From contig NZ_CP035758.1 in the NCBI RefSeq assembly GCF_004208415.1, forward strand, positions 9,858,001 to 9,922,000: a stretch of DNA of 64,000 nucleotides, written 5' to 3'. Positions 43,889 to 52,022 of this stretch are shown here, one piece after another. A model generated the notes under the pieces. The model was given only the letters and a program-made list of their open reading frames with translations, had not been told where the DNA came from and ran no database searches. Position 1 is the first letter of the stretch. Each line of letters begins with the position of its first letter. Position numbers and translations under genes: made by a program. The stretch comes from Ktedonosporobacter rubrisoli. GTDB taxonomy: Bacteria; Chloroflexota; Ktedonobacteria; Ktedonobacterales; Ktedonobacteraceae.

Positions 43889-45067
43889 TCATCCCATAAC
43901 ACCGCCAGAGGCGTAGCGTGGCTGAATCTGCTTGCCTTGAGCAAAACGCTCAAAGGCAAAGGGCTGCATGTCTGTGGGAGCCTGATCTGTGGTGATAAGC
44001 TGGGCCATCCACTTGCCAATAGTAGGGGAGAGCTTAAAGCCGTGGCCGCTAAAGCCAGCTGCACAATAGAGCCCCTTGTACGCATTGAGCGGTCCCAGGA
44101 TGGGATGATAGTCAGGCGTATCGTCATAGAGTCCGGCCCAGCCGCCGCGTATGGCAGCTCTGGCCAGCTCGGGAAATTCCTTGGCTCCCATGCTAGATAA
44201 ATAACCAATCTCTTCTTGGGAAAGCGCCAGGGCATAGTGATCGGGCTCGCTAGCGGTAAGGATGTTGGCGGTTGAGCCAACCAGGGTTGTTCCTCCCACC
44301 TCTGGACGCAAATAGATATTGTGGGCCATATCGATGCATACGGAATGCATATCTGTTTGGCGAACCTCTTGTGGCCTGCGTAAAGCAACCATAGGATGGC
44401 GGGTAGCGGTGATTGGCAGGGCAATATGGATGGCCTGGGCCAGCGCCACGCTCCACACATTTGCGGCCAGGACAACGATAGGAGCTGAAATGTTGCCCTG
44501 CTTCGTTTCTACGCCAGTCACGCGATCATGCTGCGTAAGGATGCGCGTGACTTTCATCCCTTCATAGATAGTGGCTCCGTGTTCACGAGCGCGCCGGGCA
44601 AAGCACTGAGTAGTTGCCATTGAATCGGCTATACCTGCATCAGCTTCATAGCAAGCAAGAAAGATGCCCTCGTCGCTGTAGCCGGGGGCAACCGAACTAA
44701 TCTCGTTAGGGCTAATGAGTCTGGTATTAACTCCCTGGCGTTGTTGTAACTCCACGTTGGCTTGCAGTAACGAGGCGCCTTGTTCATCGGTTGTGACGAG
44801 CATACCGGTTTTCACAAAGCCACAATTGCCCCCGATGCGCTCATCAAAATGCTCGAAGACGGCAAGACTTTCTCGGGCCATGCGAATAGTAAAGTCGTTG
44901 GCGTAATGCTGGCGCACAATGGCTCCCGAGTGGCCAGTAGTGCCAGTGCCAATCCCGCGTCTTTCGATGAGCGCTACATGACTTCCGCCTTGCCGAGCCA
45001 GGTGATAGGCAATGCTGGCTCCGATAACGCCGCCCCCAATAATGATGATCTCCGCCGTATCTTTCAT
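43889..45067 (-). CDS. FAD-dependent amine oxidoreductase (DAO family, sarcosine oxidase-like)
   Basis: The start ATG 45067 follows AGGAGG. The 392-residue protein has the FAD-binding dinucleotide fold EIIIIGGGVIGASIAYHLA at the N-terminus, LIERRGIGTGTTGHSGAIVRQHYA (second FAD contact and a possible covalent-binding His-type region), then VVLAANVWSVALA and a C-terminal GLYCAAGFSGHGFKLSPTIGKWMAQLI. It belongs to the D-amino acid/sarcosine/glycine oxidase family, which oxidises secondary or primary amines to imines. It is not in an operon; the precise substrate is unknown. Confidence 0.92.
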   Translation of the reverse strand: MKDTAEIIIIGGGVIGASIAYHLARQGGSHVALIERRGIGTGTTGHSGAIVRQHYANDFTIRMARESLAVFEHFDERIGGNCGFVKTGMLVTTDEQGASLLQANVELQQRQGVNTRLISPNEISSVAPGYSDEGIFLACYEADAGIADSMATTQCFARRAREHGATIYEGMKVTRILTQHDRVTGVETKQGNISAPIVVLAANVWSVALAQAIHIALPITATRHPMVALRRPQEVRQTDMHSVCIDMAHNIYLRPEVGGTTLVGSTANILTASEPDHYALALSQEEIGYLSSMGAKEFPELARAAIRGGWAGLYDDTPDYHPILGPLNAYKGLYCAAGFSGHGFKLSPTIGKWMAQLITTDQAPTDMQPFAFERFAQGKQIQPRYASGGVMG

Positions 45068-45280
45068 AGTATCCTCCTGGAATGATGGGATGAGCCGACG
45101 CGATGGTCTGTTTTGAGCGTAACAGCAGGTTAGCGAAATTGCAAGAGCCCATAGCCTTGCGCCGAGTCTTGCCAGGTTCTCTACCTTAGCTGTTCTTTAG
45201 GAATAATCTAGCTATCTGCTAATGTTTTTATTGCATAGAAACACTGGATAATCGGTCCTCGTTTATTAACTCAGCGTTCC

Positions 45281-45310
45281 TTGACAAGCAAAAAACGTAC
45301 ATGGTACTCT
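45281..45310 (+). promoter_or_regulatory. Promoter of the sulfur-carrier cysteine operon
   Basis: TTGACA (45281-45286), 18 bases, TGG-TACTCT (extended -10, 45302-45310). The GTAC-ATG-GTAC palindrome overlapping the -10 (45297-45307) may bind a regulator. The first start codon is at 45369. Confidence 0.5.
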
Positions 45311-45368
45311 TTTGTTAGATATTTGGGAACTAACTTGATTTACTTAGTCAACAATGAGGTGATCTGAC

Positions 45369-46556
45369 ATGGGTGAAGCATCCCGCGATATTATGCGGCG
45401 AGCTCGTCAGCAGGTACCTGAGTGGACACCTGTTCAGGTACATGACCAACTTGCTCGTGAGCATGCTGCTGGAGGTAGGGAAGAGGATGTTGTCCTGGTA
45501 GACGTACGCGAGAAGTACGAATGGAACGATGGGTACATTCCAGGTGCCATACATGTTCCTCGTGGCTTCCTTGAACTGCAGATAGAAGAGGCTATCCCTG
45601 ATAAGTCACAAACAGTCGTGCTGTATTGTGCCGGTGGGGTGCGCTCCCTGATGGCTGGTCAAACGCTGCAGCAGATGGGCTACAAGAATGTCATATCGAT
45701 GTCTGGTGGCTTTGGTCAGTGGAAGGGCAACGGCTATGAGTTTGCTGCGCCGCGTGTGATGAGCGAAGCCCAGTCCAAACGCTATAGCCGCCATTTGCTC
45801 ATTCCAGAAGTGGGCGAGCAGGGCCAGTTCAAGCTCCTTGATTCAAAGGTGCTGCTGGTTGGCGCTGGTGCTTTGGGCTCTCCTACCGCTTATTATCTGG
45901 CCGCAGCCGGGATAGGAACGCTTGGCATCATCGATGCTGACGTGGTAGAAGAAAGCAATCTGCAGCGCCAGATTATTCACAATACTGAGCGTATCGGCGA
46001 GTATAAAGCCGAATCCGCCCGCCAGACAATTAACGCCCTTAATCCTGATATCAATGTTATTACGTATATTGAACGCTTGGATGAGACAAACGTCAGGCGA
46101 ATTATTGCCGATTACGATCTTATTATCGATGGCACAGACAATTTTCCCACGCGCTACTTGCTCAACGATGCTTCAATCATTGAGAATAAGCCCGTGATCC
46201 ACGGTAGCGTCTTCCGTTTTGAGGGCCAGGTGACCGTCTTCAAGCCTCATGATGGACCGTGCTATCGCTGCGTCTATCCGGAGCCACCTCCTCCCGCCCT
46301 GGCGCCAAGTTGTGCCGAGGCTGGCGTGCTAGGAGTCTTGCCAGGCACGATTGGCTTGCTACAGGCTACCGAAGCAATTAAGTTGTTGCTTGGCATCGGA
46401 GAACCGCTGGTGGGCCGTCTCCTGACCTACGATGCCCTCGCCTCTGAATTTAATGAGCTGCGACTGTATCGTGATCCTAAGTGCCCGGCATGTGGAGAGA
46501 ACGCCCATCCGGAAGATCTGCCGACGTATGCCGACGTGTGTGCAATTCCGGCCTAA
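45369..46556 (+). CDS. moeB: Rhodanese-MoeB fusion (sulfur-carrier adenylyltransferase)
   Basis: The 395-residue protein starts after GAGGTGAT. Residues about 20-125 form a rhodanese domain with active-site Cys87 in VLYCAGGVRSLMAG. Residues about 130-395 form a MoeB/ThiF domain: LLVGAGALGSPTAYYLAAAGIG (ATP), DADVVEESNLQRQIIHN, DGTDNFPTRYLLND, and the zinc pairs CYRC and CPAC. It adenylates the C-terminus of a ubiquitin-like sulfur carrier, and the rhodanese domain can supply sulfur to form the thiocarboxylate. In mycobacterial MoeBR the rhodanese domain is at the C-terminus; here it is at the N-terminus. The carrier, CysM and the protease follow directly. Confidence 0.94.
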   Translation: MGEASRDIMRRARQQVPEWTPVQVHDQLAREHAAGGREEDVVLVDVREKYEWNDGYIPGAIHVPRGFLELQIEEAIPDKSQTVVLYCAGGVRSLMAGQTLQQMGYKNVISMSGGFGQWKGNGYEFAAPRVMSEAQSKRYSRHLLIPEVGEQGQFKLLDSKVLLVGAGALGSPTAYYLAAAGIGTLGIIDADVVEESNLQRQIIHNTERIGEYKAESARQTINALNPDINVITYIERLDETNVRRIIADYDLIIDGTDNFPTRYLLNDASIIENKPVIHGSVFRFEGQVTVFKPHDGPCYRCVYPEPPPPALAPSCAEAGVLGVLPGTIGLLQATEAIKLLLGIGEPLVGRLLTYDALASEFNELRLYRDPKCPACGENAHPEDLPTYADVCAIPA

Positions 46557-46665
46557 GGCATATCAGGGGTGTTTCTAGAGAGCATCCCTGCTATTTTGCA
46601 GGATAATAAGATCTTGCAGCTTTTGCTAGCTGAATATAATTGCTTTTCGAAGGAGATGAAGATAT

Positions 46666-46938
46666 ATGGCAACCGTTCGTCTGGCCCCTGTATTGCGAGC
46701 AGCCGTTGGAAACTCGAAGAAGGTAGTTGCTCAGGGAAATACACTCGCCGAAGTTCTCAGTGATCTGTTTCAGCGCTATCCGGACTTAAAGGAACAAATC
46801 CAGACGGGAGATGAGCTGAGCAAATTTGTAAATGTCTACGTCAATGACCAGGATGTGCGCTATCTAAAGCAGTTGGCGACGGAAGTCGGCCCGAATGATA
46901 CCGTCAGCCTTTTGCCTGCTATGGCAGGTGGATTCTAG
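46666..46938 (+). CDS. cysO: Ubiquitin-like sulfur carrier protein (CysO/MoaD/ThiS family)
   Basis: The 90-residue protein starts after AAGGAGATG. It has the beta-grasp pattern VRLAPVLRAAVGNSKKVV, LAEVLSDLFQRYPDLKEQI, NVYVNDQDVRYL and ends DTVSLLPAMAGGF. The Gly-Gly near the end is the site for thiocarboxylation. Here the pair is followed by one Phe (residue 90), so the tail must be trimmed to expose Gly89. The JAMM protease gene at the end of the operon is the obvious candidate to do this. MoeB, CysM and the protease flank it, as in the mycobacterial CysO-CysM-Mec system. Confidence 0.92.
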   Translation: MATVRLAPVLRAAVGNSKKVVAQGNTLAEVLSDLFQRYPDLKEQIQTGDELSKFVNVYVNDQDVRYLKQLATEVGPNDTVSLLPAMAGGF

Positions 46939-46947
46939 GAGTAGCTC

Positions 46948-47883
46948 ATGCGCTATGGTAGCATACTGGAGACCATTGGCAACACCCCTCTGGTAGAATT
47001 GAAAAGCTTCAGCCCGCACCCAGGCGTAGAGATATATGCCAAGCTAGAGGGGATGAACCCCTCTGGCAGCATCAAAGATCGGGTGGCCAGGAGGATGATC
47101 GAAGAGGCCGAGGCAAATGGGAAACTAAAACCCGGTTCAATTCTGTTAGAGCCTACCAGTGGCAATACTGGTATTGCCCTGGCAATGATCTCTCGCATTA
47201 AAGGATATCAATTTATTGCGGTCATGCCGGATAATGTCACCAGAGAACGTCGCCAGATGCTCGAATTATATGGCGCACAAATCGTTTTCTCTGATGGTTC
47301 TCAGGGGAGCAATGGCGCTGTCAGGCTGGCGCAAGAAATGGCGGCCCGCGATGAGCGCTATGTGATGCTCTATCAGTACGGAAATCAGGCCAATCCTGGG
47401 GCGCATTATTATGGTACCGCTCTAGAGATTATCAAGGACTTACCAGATCTTGATGTCTTTGTCGCAGGCTTGGGTACTGGTGGTACGCTTACGGGAAATG
47501 CGCGGCGTTTAAAAGAGTATAATCCAGCTATCAAAATTGTGGCGGCTGAGCCACTGCAGGGCGATGGCGTGCAAGGGCTGCGCAGTCTTGAGGATGGTTT
47601 TGTTCCTCCCGTGTTGGATCAATCACTCCTTGATGCCAAGATTCTTGTTTCGGGTATTGATGCAATACGCCGCACACGGCAGTTGAAGGATCAGGAGGGT
47701 ATCTTTGCAGGCCCTTCGTGTGGAGCTTCTCTGCACGCGGCATTGCGCGTTGCCTTAAGCCTTGAACGTGGTAAAATTGTAACGATTCTTGCCGATGGAG
47801 GCTGGAAGTACCTGAGCGAGGATTTGTGGACGCTGGAACTGGATGAGCTCGAAGACAATTTAGAGGCAAAGATATTATGGTAG
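46948..47883 (+). CDS. cysM: Cysteine synthase of the CysM (sulfur-carrier) type
   Basis: CysM makes cysteine from a serine-derived acceptor; in Mycobacterium it uses O-phosphoserine and thiocarboxylated CysO. The 311-residue PLP enzyme has ETIGNTPLVEL, GSIKDRVA with the PLP Lys43, EPTSGNTGIALA, FVAGLGTGGTLTGNARRL, and GPSCGASLHAAL. The C-terminal tail (TLELDELEDNLEAKILW) resembles the closing loop of CysM. It starts nine bases after cysO and overlaps the protease gene by seven bases, so all are translated together. Whether it uses phosphoserine or acetylserine is inferred from context only. Confidence 0.93.
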   Translation: MRYGSILETIGNTPLVELKSFSPHPGVEIYAKLEGMNPSGSIKDRVARRMIEEAEANGKLKPGSILLEPTSGNTGIALAMISRIKGYQFIAVMPDNVTRERRQMLELYGAQIVFSDGSQGSNGAVRLAQEMAARDERYVMLYQYGNQANPGAHYYGTALEIIKDLPDLDVFVAGLGTGGTLTGNARRLKEYNPAIKIVAAEPLQGDGVQGLRSLEDGFVPPVLDQSLLDAKILVSGIDAIRRTRQLKDQEGIFAGPSCGASLHAALRVALSLERGKIVTILADGGWKYLSEDLWTLELDELEDNLEAKILW

Positions 47884-48296
47884 ATAGTTTTGTCGTGCGT
47901 ATTCCCGAATCTCTTTACAAGGAGATGCTTGCCCATATTGAGGCAGGCTATCCAGATGAGGCCTGTGGGGTGATTGGCAGCGTTGACGGTCAAGTCGTGA
48001 AGAATTATCCTACCGCTAACGCTGCTGAGCATCCTGATGATTTCTCTATTATCAGTGATGCCGACTTAATCCGTATTTATAATGATGTCGATGAGTATGA
48101 TGGAGATATGATCTATTATCATTCTCATCCCCGTTCTGAGGCCTATCCCTCTGCTCGTGATATCGAGTGGGCTAAACGCGGTGGCTACCTCTATCTGATT
48201 TTTTCTCTCCAATATCGCCCGGAACCTCCTTATGCCAGGGTGTTTCAGATAGATCAGAATGGTGGGGTAACTGAAGGAAAGGTTGAGGTTATCTGA
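47877..48296 (+). CDS. mec: JAMM/MPN zinc metalloprotease (Mec+ type)
   Basis: The 139-residue protein is a stand-alone JAMM domain: Glu28 in DEACGVIG, then His82 and His84 in IYYHSHPRSEAYPSARDIEWA, with Ser92 and Asp95. These are the zinc ligands and catalytic residues. In mycobacteria Mec+ cleaves the cysteine adduct from CysO. Here it should release cysteine from the carrier, and it may also trim the terminal Phe of the CysO-like protein before use. Its ATG lies inside the end of cysM. It is the last gene of the operon. Confidence 0.93.
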   Translation: MVDSFVVRIPESLYKEMLAHIEAGYPDEACGVIGSVDGQVVKNYPTANAAEHPDDFSIISDADLIRIYNDVDEYDGDMIYYHSHPRSEAYPSARDIEWAKRGGYLYLIFSLQYRPEPPYARVFQIDQNGGVTEGKVEVI

Positions 48297-48679
48297 ACAG
48301 CCTGTCGCCAGATCTTATGGCTGGTGAGGCCATCATTAAGCAGACGGGTAGGGCCTATTTGCTGGCTCTGCCCCTGCTTGAAGCCTCTGCATGCTTGACC
48401 TTCCTCGATGTGCTTAGCTGGCTCACAGGCTGGTGTGTAGACTTGCTTGCGCTTAGCAGAACGATTTTAGGGAAAAACCTCCTCTCCCTCTCTCAACAGG
48501 CTTAAGTCATCAGAATGTGGCATTAGGCACGTCTGGTTACAGTGGGCCATTTTCTCTGACTATACTCCTAATTGCATGCATAATTCGGCATATTATAGTA
48601 GTGTATCTAGAATAAGTATTGTATATGATATCGTAAGCATAAGACCTTCGTTTCGCTTTGTACTTGCCTATGCGGGCTA
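48297..48679. other. Intergenic region, no gene recognised
   Basis: An open frame at 48317-48505 has no ribosome binding site and unusual composition, so I do not call it. The 3' half is AT-rich and leads into the promoter at 48680. Confidence 0.4.
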
Positions 48680-48708
48680 TTGTAATGACTTGTGCATAAT
48701 GTTATAAT
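48680..48708 (+). promoter_or_regulatory. Sigma-70 type promoter of the GT-C gene
   Basis: TTGTAA (48680-48685), 17 bases, TATAAT (48703-48708). The gene starts at 48780 or 48843. Confidence 0.6.
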
Positions 48709-48779
48709 TTTTATCTGCGTACAGGATGAAAAAATGGAATTAGGCGTAAATATCGATAAAGTCAAGTTATAATTCCTCT

Positions 48780-50654
48780 ATGCTTTGTGCGGCAAAAGAT
48801 GCATTAGAGGAAGAATTTTGTGCAAAGGATATTCTCTCTACTATGTCTTCATGGAGTGAGTACTTGCGAAAGTATTTCAAGCTGAGTAAGTATGGATTAG
48901 GGGCCCTGGGGCTGATTGGCCTGGCTGTGATGTTACGTATTCTGCTGGTTTGCCTGGGATGGCCTCTGTTAGATAGTGATGAGGGGACGTGGGGATTGAT
49001 GGCGATGCATATTGCTTATCGGGGCGAGCATCCCATCTTTTTTTATGCCCAGGGATATATGGGGGCATTTGAATCGTACCTGGCGGCTGGGTTGTTTCGG
49101 CTGTTTGGGGTTTCGACCTTAACGTTACGCCTGGGCCTGATCCTGATGTTTGCAGCCTTTCTGCTAGGTATGTACTTGCTAACAAGTCTGCTGTACAGCA
49201 AAAAGTTTGCTCTGGTGACGCTGGTATTGCTTACCCTTGGCTCAAACGCTGTCCTGACACGAGAACTGGCTGTTCTTGGCGGTGATCCAGAGACTTTGCT
49301 TTGTGGCGCGTTTATTATGCTACTGGCTGTCTGGCTTGCCCTCTCCTCTCGTCCGGATCGAAGCACGCGCAACCAGGGGCGCCGTCTGCTTGCCTTTGGG
49401 GCCTGGGGCTTTGCGGTAGGATTTGGCATATGGAGCCATCTAATTATTCTGCCGTTTGTGTTTGTTGGGGGGCTTATTCTGCTAGCATTTTGCTGGCGGG
49501 AAATTATCAGCTGGGCGCCGCTCTGTTTGCCGGTGGGCCTGATAGTGGGAGCGCTTCCTTTTATTATATATAACCTGCAAGCAGCTCCTGGTAAAGATAC
49601 ACTGACTCTTCTCTGGAAAGTCAATCGTAGCTTTGGAATCACTCAACCTCCTCTGGCGCTTCTCTTGCCCCAGGAGATCAAGGGTGCTCTACTGGTCAGT
49701 CTGCCAACCTCTACGAATGCCAATCCGCTTTGTCCGGTAGCTGATGTGCATCTCTGGCAATTTGATAATCTGAATGCTATTCGCTGCACGCTCGTACATA
49801 CAGGTTGGTCGATAGGAGTACTGGCTCTATGGGCCGTTGCGGCCTGGCTTGCCTTAAGAGAGCTCTGGTTATATTGGCGCCTCTCTCGCTCTGGCATGTG
49901 GTCGCTGGATGAGCGGCAAGGGACAATCCTCTCCTTTTCGCGCCTGGCCTTGCTTGTGGGCAGTGCAATAACCTTTCTGCTCTATATGTTTAGTCCCAGC
50001 CCTGCGCTCTTTCCTGTGGCTACTTCACGCTACCTGGTAGGTTTTCTCATTACTACTCCTGCGCTTCTGTGGCCTCTCTGGCATGAAGCCAGGTTGATGA
50101 AGCCTATCGCTCTACGTTTTGTACGCCTGGCTGGCAACATCTATCTCAAACGCGTTGGGGCAATTCTGAGAAGAGCAATCCTGTTAGGCATTGGCCTTGT
50201 CTTTCTTCTGGGAACAGTAAGTACCTTTACAGGGATTCCCGCCGGACCTTCGCTTGACCCTCAACACGATATATATGTGACTCAGTATACCGATAGACAT
50301 CTGGATGTACCCGAGACCCAGGCGCTTAATCGACAGGAGGCCTATCTGATCCAGACCTTGGTGCGCCTCAAGGCTGTGCATGTTTACTCGGACTACTGGA
50401 CCTGTGACAGAATTATCTTCCAGAGTCGAGAACAGGTGATCTGTAGCGCCGTAAGCAATCGTCTGGGGCCTGGGCACGATCGCTATATGCCCTATCGGCG
50501 AATTGTGACTTCTGATCCGCATTCCTCTTATGTTTTCAGGACCTTTTCTCCTATGGTGAGTGCTTTTGAGAGACGTATGGCCACTTCGCCACATTATAGA
50601 CATTATAAGCGTATTGCGATTGATGGCTATGTAATCTATCAACCGCCATCTTAG
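48780..50654 (+). CDS. GT-C-like multispan membrane protein (glycosyltransferase family 39/83 type)
   Basis: The 624-residue protein has 11-12 membrane segments in its first 480 residues and a soluble C-terminal part. The first loop carries LDSDEGTWGLMAMHIAYRGEHPIFFYAQGYMGAFESYLAA, which matches the acidic D-x-D/E first extracytoplasmic loop of GT-C transferases using polyprenyl-linked sugars. The start is uncertain: ATG 48780 lacks a site, and ATG 48843 has only a distant AAAGGA. The C-terminal 130 residues hold several aromatic and His residues. It probably transfers a sugar from a lipid donor to an envelope molecule. It has no operon partner. Confidence 0.8.
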   Translation: MLCAAKDALEEEFCAKDILSTMSSWSEYLRKYFKLSKYGLGALGLIGLAVMLRILLVCLGWPLLDSDEGTWGLMAMHIAYRGEHPIFFYAQGYMGAFESYLAAGLFRLFGVSTLTLRLGLILMFAAFLLGMYLLTSLLYSKKFALVTLVLLTLGSNAVLTRELAVLGGDPETLLCGAFIMLLAVWLALSSRPDRSTRNQGRRLLAFGAWGFAVGFGIWSHLIILPFVFVGGLILLAFCWREIISWAPLCLPVGLIVGALPFIIYNLQAAPGKDTLTLLWKVNRSFGITQPPLALLLPQEIKGALLVSLPTSTNANPLCPVADVHLWQFDNLNAIRCTLVHTGWSIGVLALWAVAAWLALRELWLYWRLSRSGMWSLDERQGTILSFSRLALLVGSAITFLLYMFSPSPALFPVATSRYLVGFLITTPALLWPLWHEARLMKPIALRFVRLAGNIYLKRVGAILRRAILLGIGLVFLLGTVSTFTGIPAGPSLDPQHDIYVTQYTDRHLDVPETQALNRQEAYLIQTLVRLKAVHVYSDYWTCDRIIFQSREQVICSAVSNRLGPGHDRYMPYRRIVTSDPHSSYVFRTFSPMVSAFERRMATSPHYRHYKRIAIDGYVIYQPPS

Positions 50655-50693
50655 CAGTATTTCTGTGGCTGCCGTTGCCAGGAGAATGGAGAG

Positions 50694-50709
50694 GGCCTGA
50701 AGTCAGGCC
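50694..50709 (+). terminator. Hairpin downstream of the GT-C gene
   Basis: GGCCTGA-AG-TCAGGCC, a perfect 7-bp stem, 40 bases past the stop. CCACTA (50708-50713) and TAGTGG (50731-50736) form a second, longer-range pair. Confidence 0.5.
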
Positions 50710-50940
50710 ACTAAAGGGCTGATCGGTACCTAGTGGCTATTTCCTTTTCGCCCTCTCTGATGTTATGCTTACAGGAGCCTTGCCGATGCTACTGTGACAA
50801 GAGAGACTGTGGCGGGGATACATGGCCTCGCCGTCGAAGGCCGTTGTATATACGTCTGACCTTGTGCACAGAGCTGCCTGCCCTCCTCCTGACTACGGAA
50901 AGGAGTGGCGCGATCCTGAAAATGCAGATGCAAGCCCTAT

Positions 50941-50968
50941 TTGCAATTATCCTGTCATATGGTATCAT
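50941..50968 (+). promoter_or_regulatory. Promoter of the DtxR-type regulator gene
   Basis: TTGCAA (50941-50946), 16 bases, extended -10 TGG-TATCAT (50963-50968). The start codon at 51011 follows. No gene is seen in 50655-51010; the open frame that covers it lacks a site. Confidence 0.5.
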
Positions 50969-51010
50969 ACTTTTAGAGGCATAAAAAATAGGTTTGAAAG
51001 GGGGAAAACC

Positions 51011-51715
51011 GTGCATAAACCTATTCAGGAGCTTGCGCCTCGCATTAGCGATTGCCTTAAGTTAATCTATGCTATGCAAGAGCGAGGCCAGAAGGTCTCA
51101 ACTTCGGCGGTGAGCGAGAGGCTGGGCGTAAGCGATGCAACTGCGACGATGATGTTTAAAGATTTTGCTTCGGCCGGTTGGGTTGAGCACGTTCCATATC
51201 GTGGGGTTCGTCTGACGCCGCTGGGGGAACGCAAAGCCATGGAAGTTATTCGCCATCACCGTTTGCTAGAGCTTTATCTAGCGCGTGAGTTGGGCTATAG
51301 CTGGGATAAGGTCCATGCTGAGGCTGACAAGTTAGAGCATGTAATCTCCGAAGAATTTGAGGACAAGCTTGATGAGCTCTTAGGCTATCCCACGGTTGAT
51401 CCGCATGGCGATCCCATCCCCAGTAAAGATGGTATTATTGAACAGCGCCAGGGACAAACGCTTGCCCAGCTAAAAGAGGGTGAACTGGCCCAGATTCTAC
51501 GTATTAGCGATCAGGACTCAGAGAAGCTCTGCTACCTGGGAGAGCTTGGGCTCTATCCGGAGACAGTTGTGCAGGTAGTTGGGAGAGCCCCCTTTGGAGG
51601 ACCGCTGCGCGTTCGGGTTGGTAGCGGATCTGAACAGACCGAGCAAATTCTTGGCGCCGAGCTGGCTGAGCATATCCTTGTCTCCGTGTCTCGTAGTGGC
51701 GAAGTTTTGCAGTGA
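51011..51715 (+). CDS. DtxR/MntR family metal-dependent transcriptional regulator
   Basis: The start GTG 51011 has AAAGGGGG upstream. The long frame continues to 50822 without a site, and the promoter lies between the two. The 234-residue protein has a winged helix-turn-helix (SDCLKLIYAMQERGQKVSTSAVSERLGVSDATATMMFKDFASAGWVEHVPYRGVRLTPLGE), then a metal-binding dimerisation domain with HHRLLELYLARELGYSWDKVHAEADKLEHVISEEFEDKL. The C-terminal part (GELAQILRISDQDSEKLCYLGELGLYPETVVQVV) is an SH3-like FeoA domain. Its target may include the iron transport operon at 29-32 kb. Confidence 0.93.
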   Translation: MHKPIQELAPRISDCLKLIYAMQERGQKVSTSAVSERLGVSDATATMMFKDFASAGWVEHVPYRGVRLTPLGERKAMEVIRHHRLLELYLARELGYSWDKVHAEADKLEHVISEEFEDKLDELLGYPTVDPHGDPIPSKDGIIEQRQGQTLAQLKEGELAQILRISDQDSEKLCYLGELGLYPETVVQVVGRAPFGGPLRVRVGSGSEQTEQILGAELAEHILVSVSRSGEVLQ

Positions 51716-51834
51716 GAGATGTAGCAATTGTGTTTTACCCCCTGATGTTAGTTTTTGTGAGCTGCCAGCACTGTAGTTTCCAGGAGTTCTAGAAAATATC
51801 CTTGCGAACTTGATGCGCAACTTATGCCGAAGGG

Positions 51835-51860
51835 AGCCCAGGGACTTTCCCTGGCTTTTC
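51835..51860 (+). terminator. Terminator-like hairpin downstream of the DtxR gene
   Basis: AGCCCAGGG pairs with CCCTGGCT (one bulged C) around ACTTT, followed by TTTTCC. It lies about 120 bases after the stop; 51716-52022 holds no gene. Confidence 0.5.
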
Positions 51861-52022
51861 CTTCTCCCCCGACCGCCGCAAATAGAAAAATGCTTGTGCA
51901 CGGCTGAGTTTAGTAAATTCTTAAGAAGCCTATGGCGTTATCCGGGAAACTATGCTAAGATTTCCTGTACGTGCAGAGTTTTATCGTATCCGGCGAGTAT
52001 GAATCTATAAACTAAGGAGATA

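Noticed and set aside
48317..48505. 62-residue open frame after the JAMM protease gene
   Set aside because: It has no ribosome binding site, and its Leu/Cys-rich composition does not resemble a real protein.
50822..51010. N-terminal extension of the DtxR-type regulator
   Set aside because: It covers the promoter with extended -10 at 50963 and lacks a site. GTG 51011 has a strong one.
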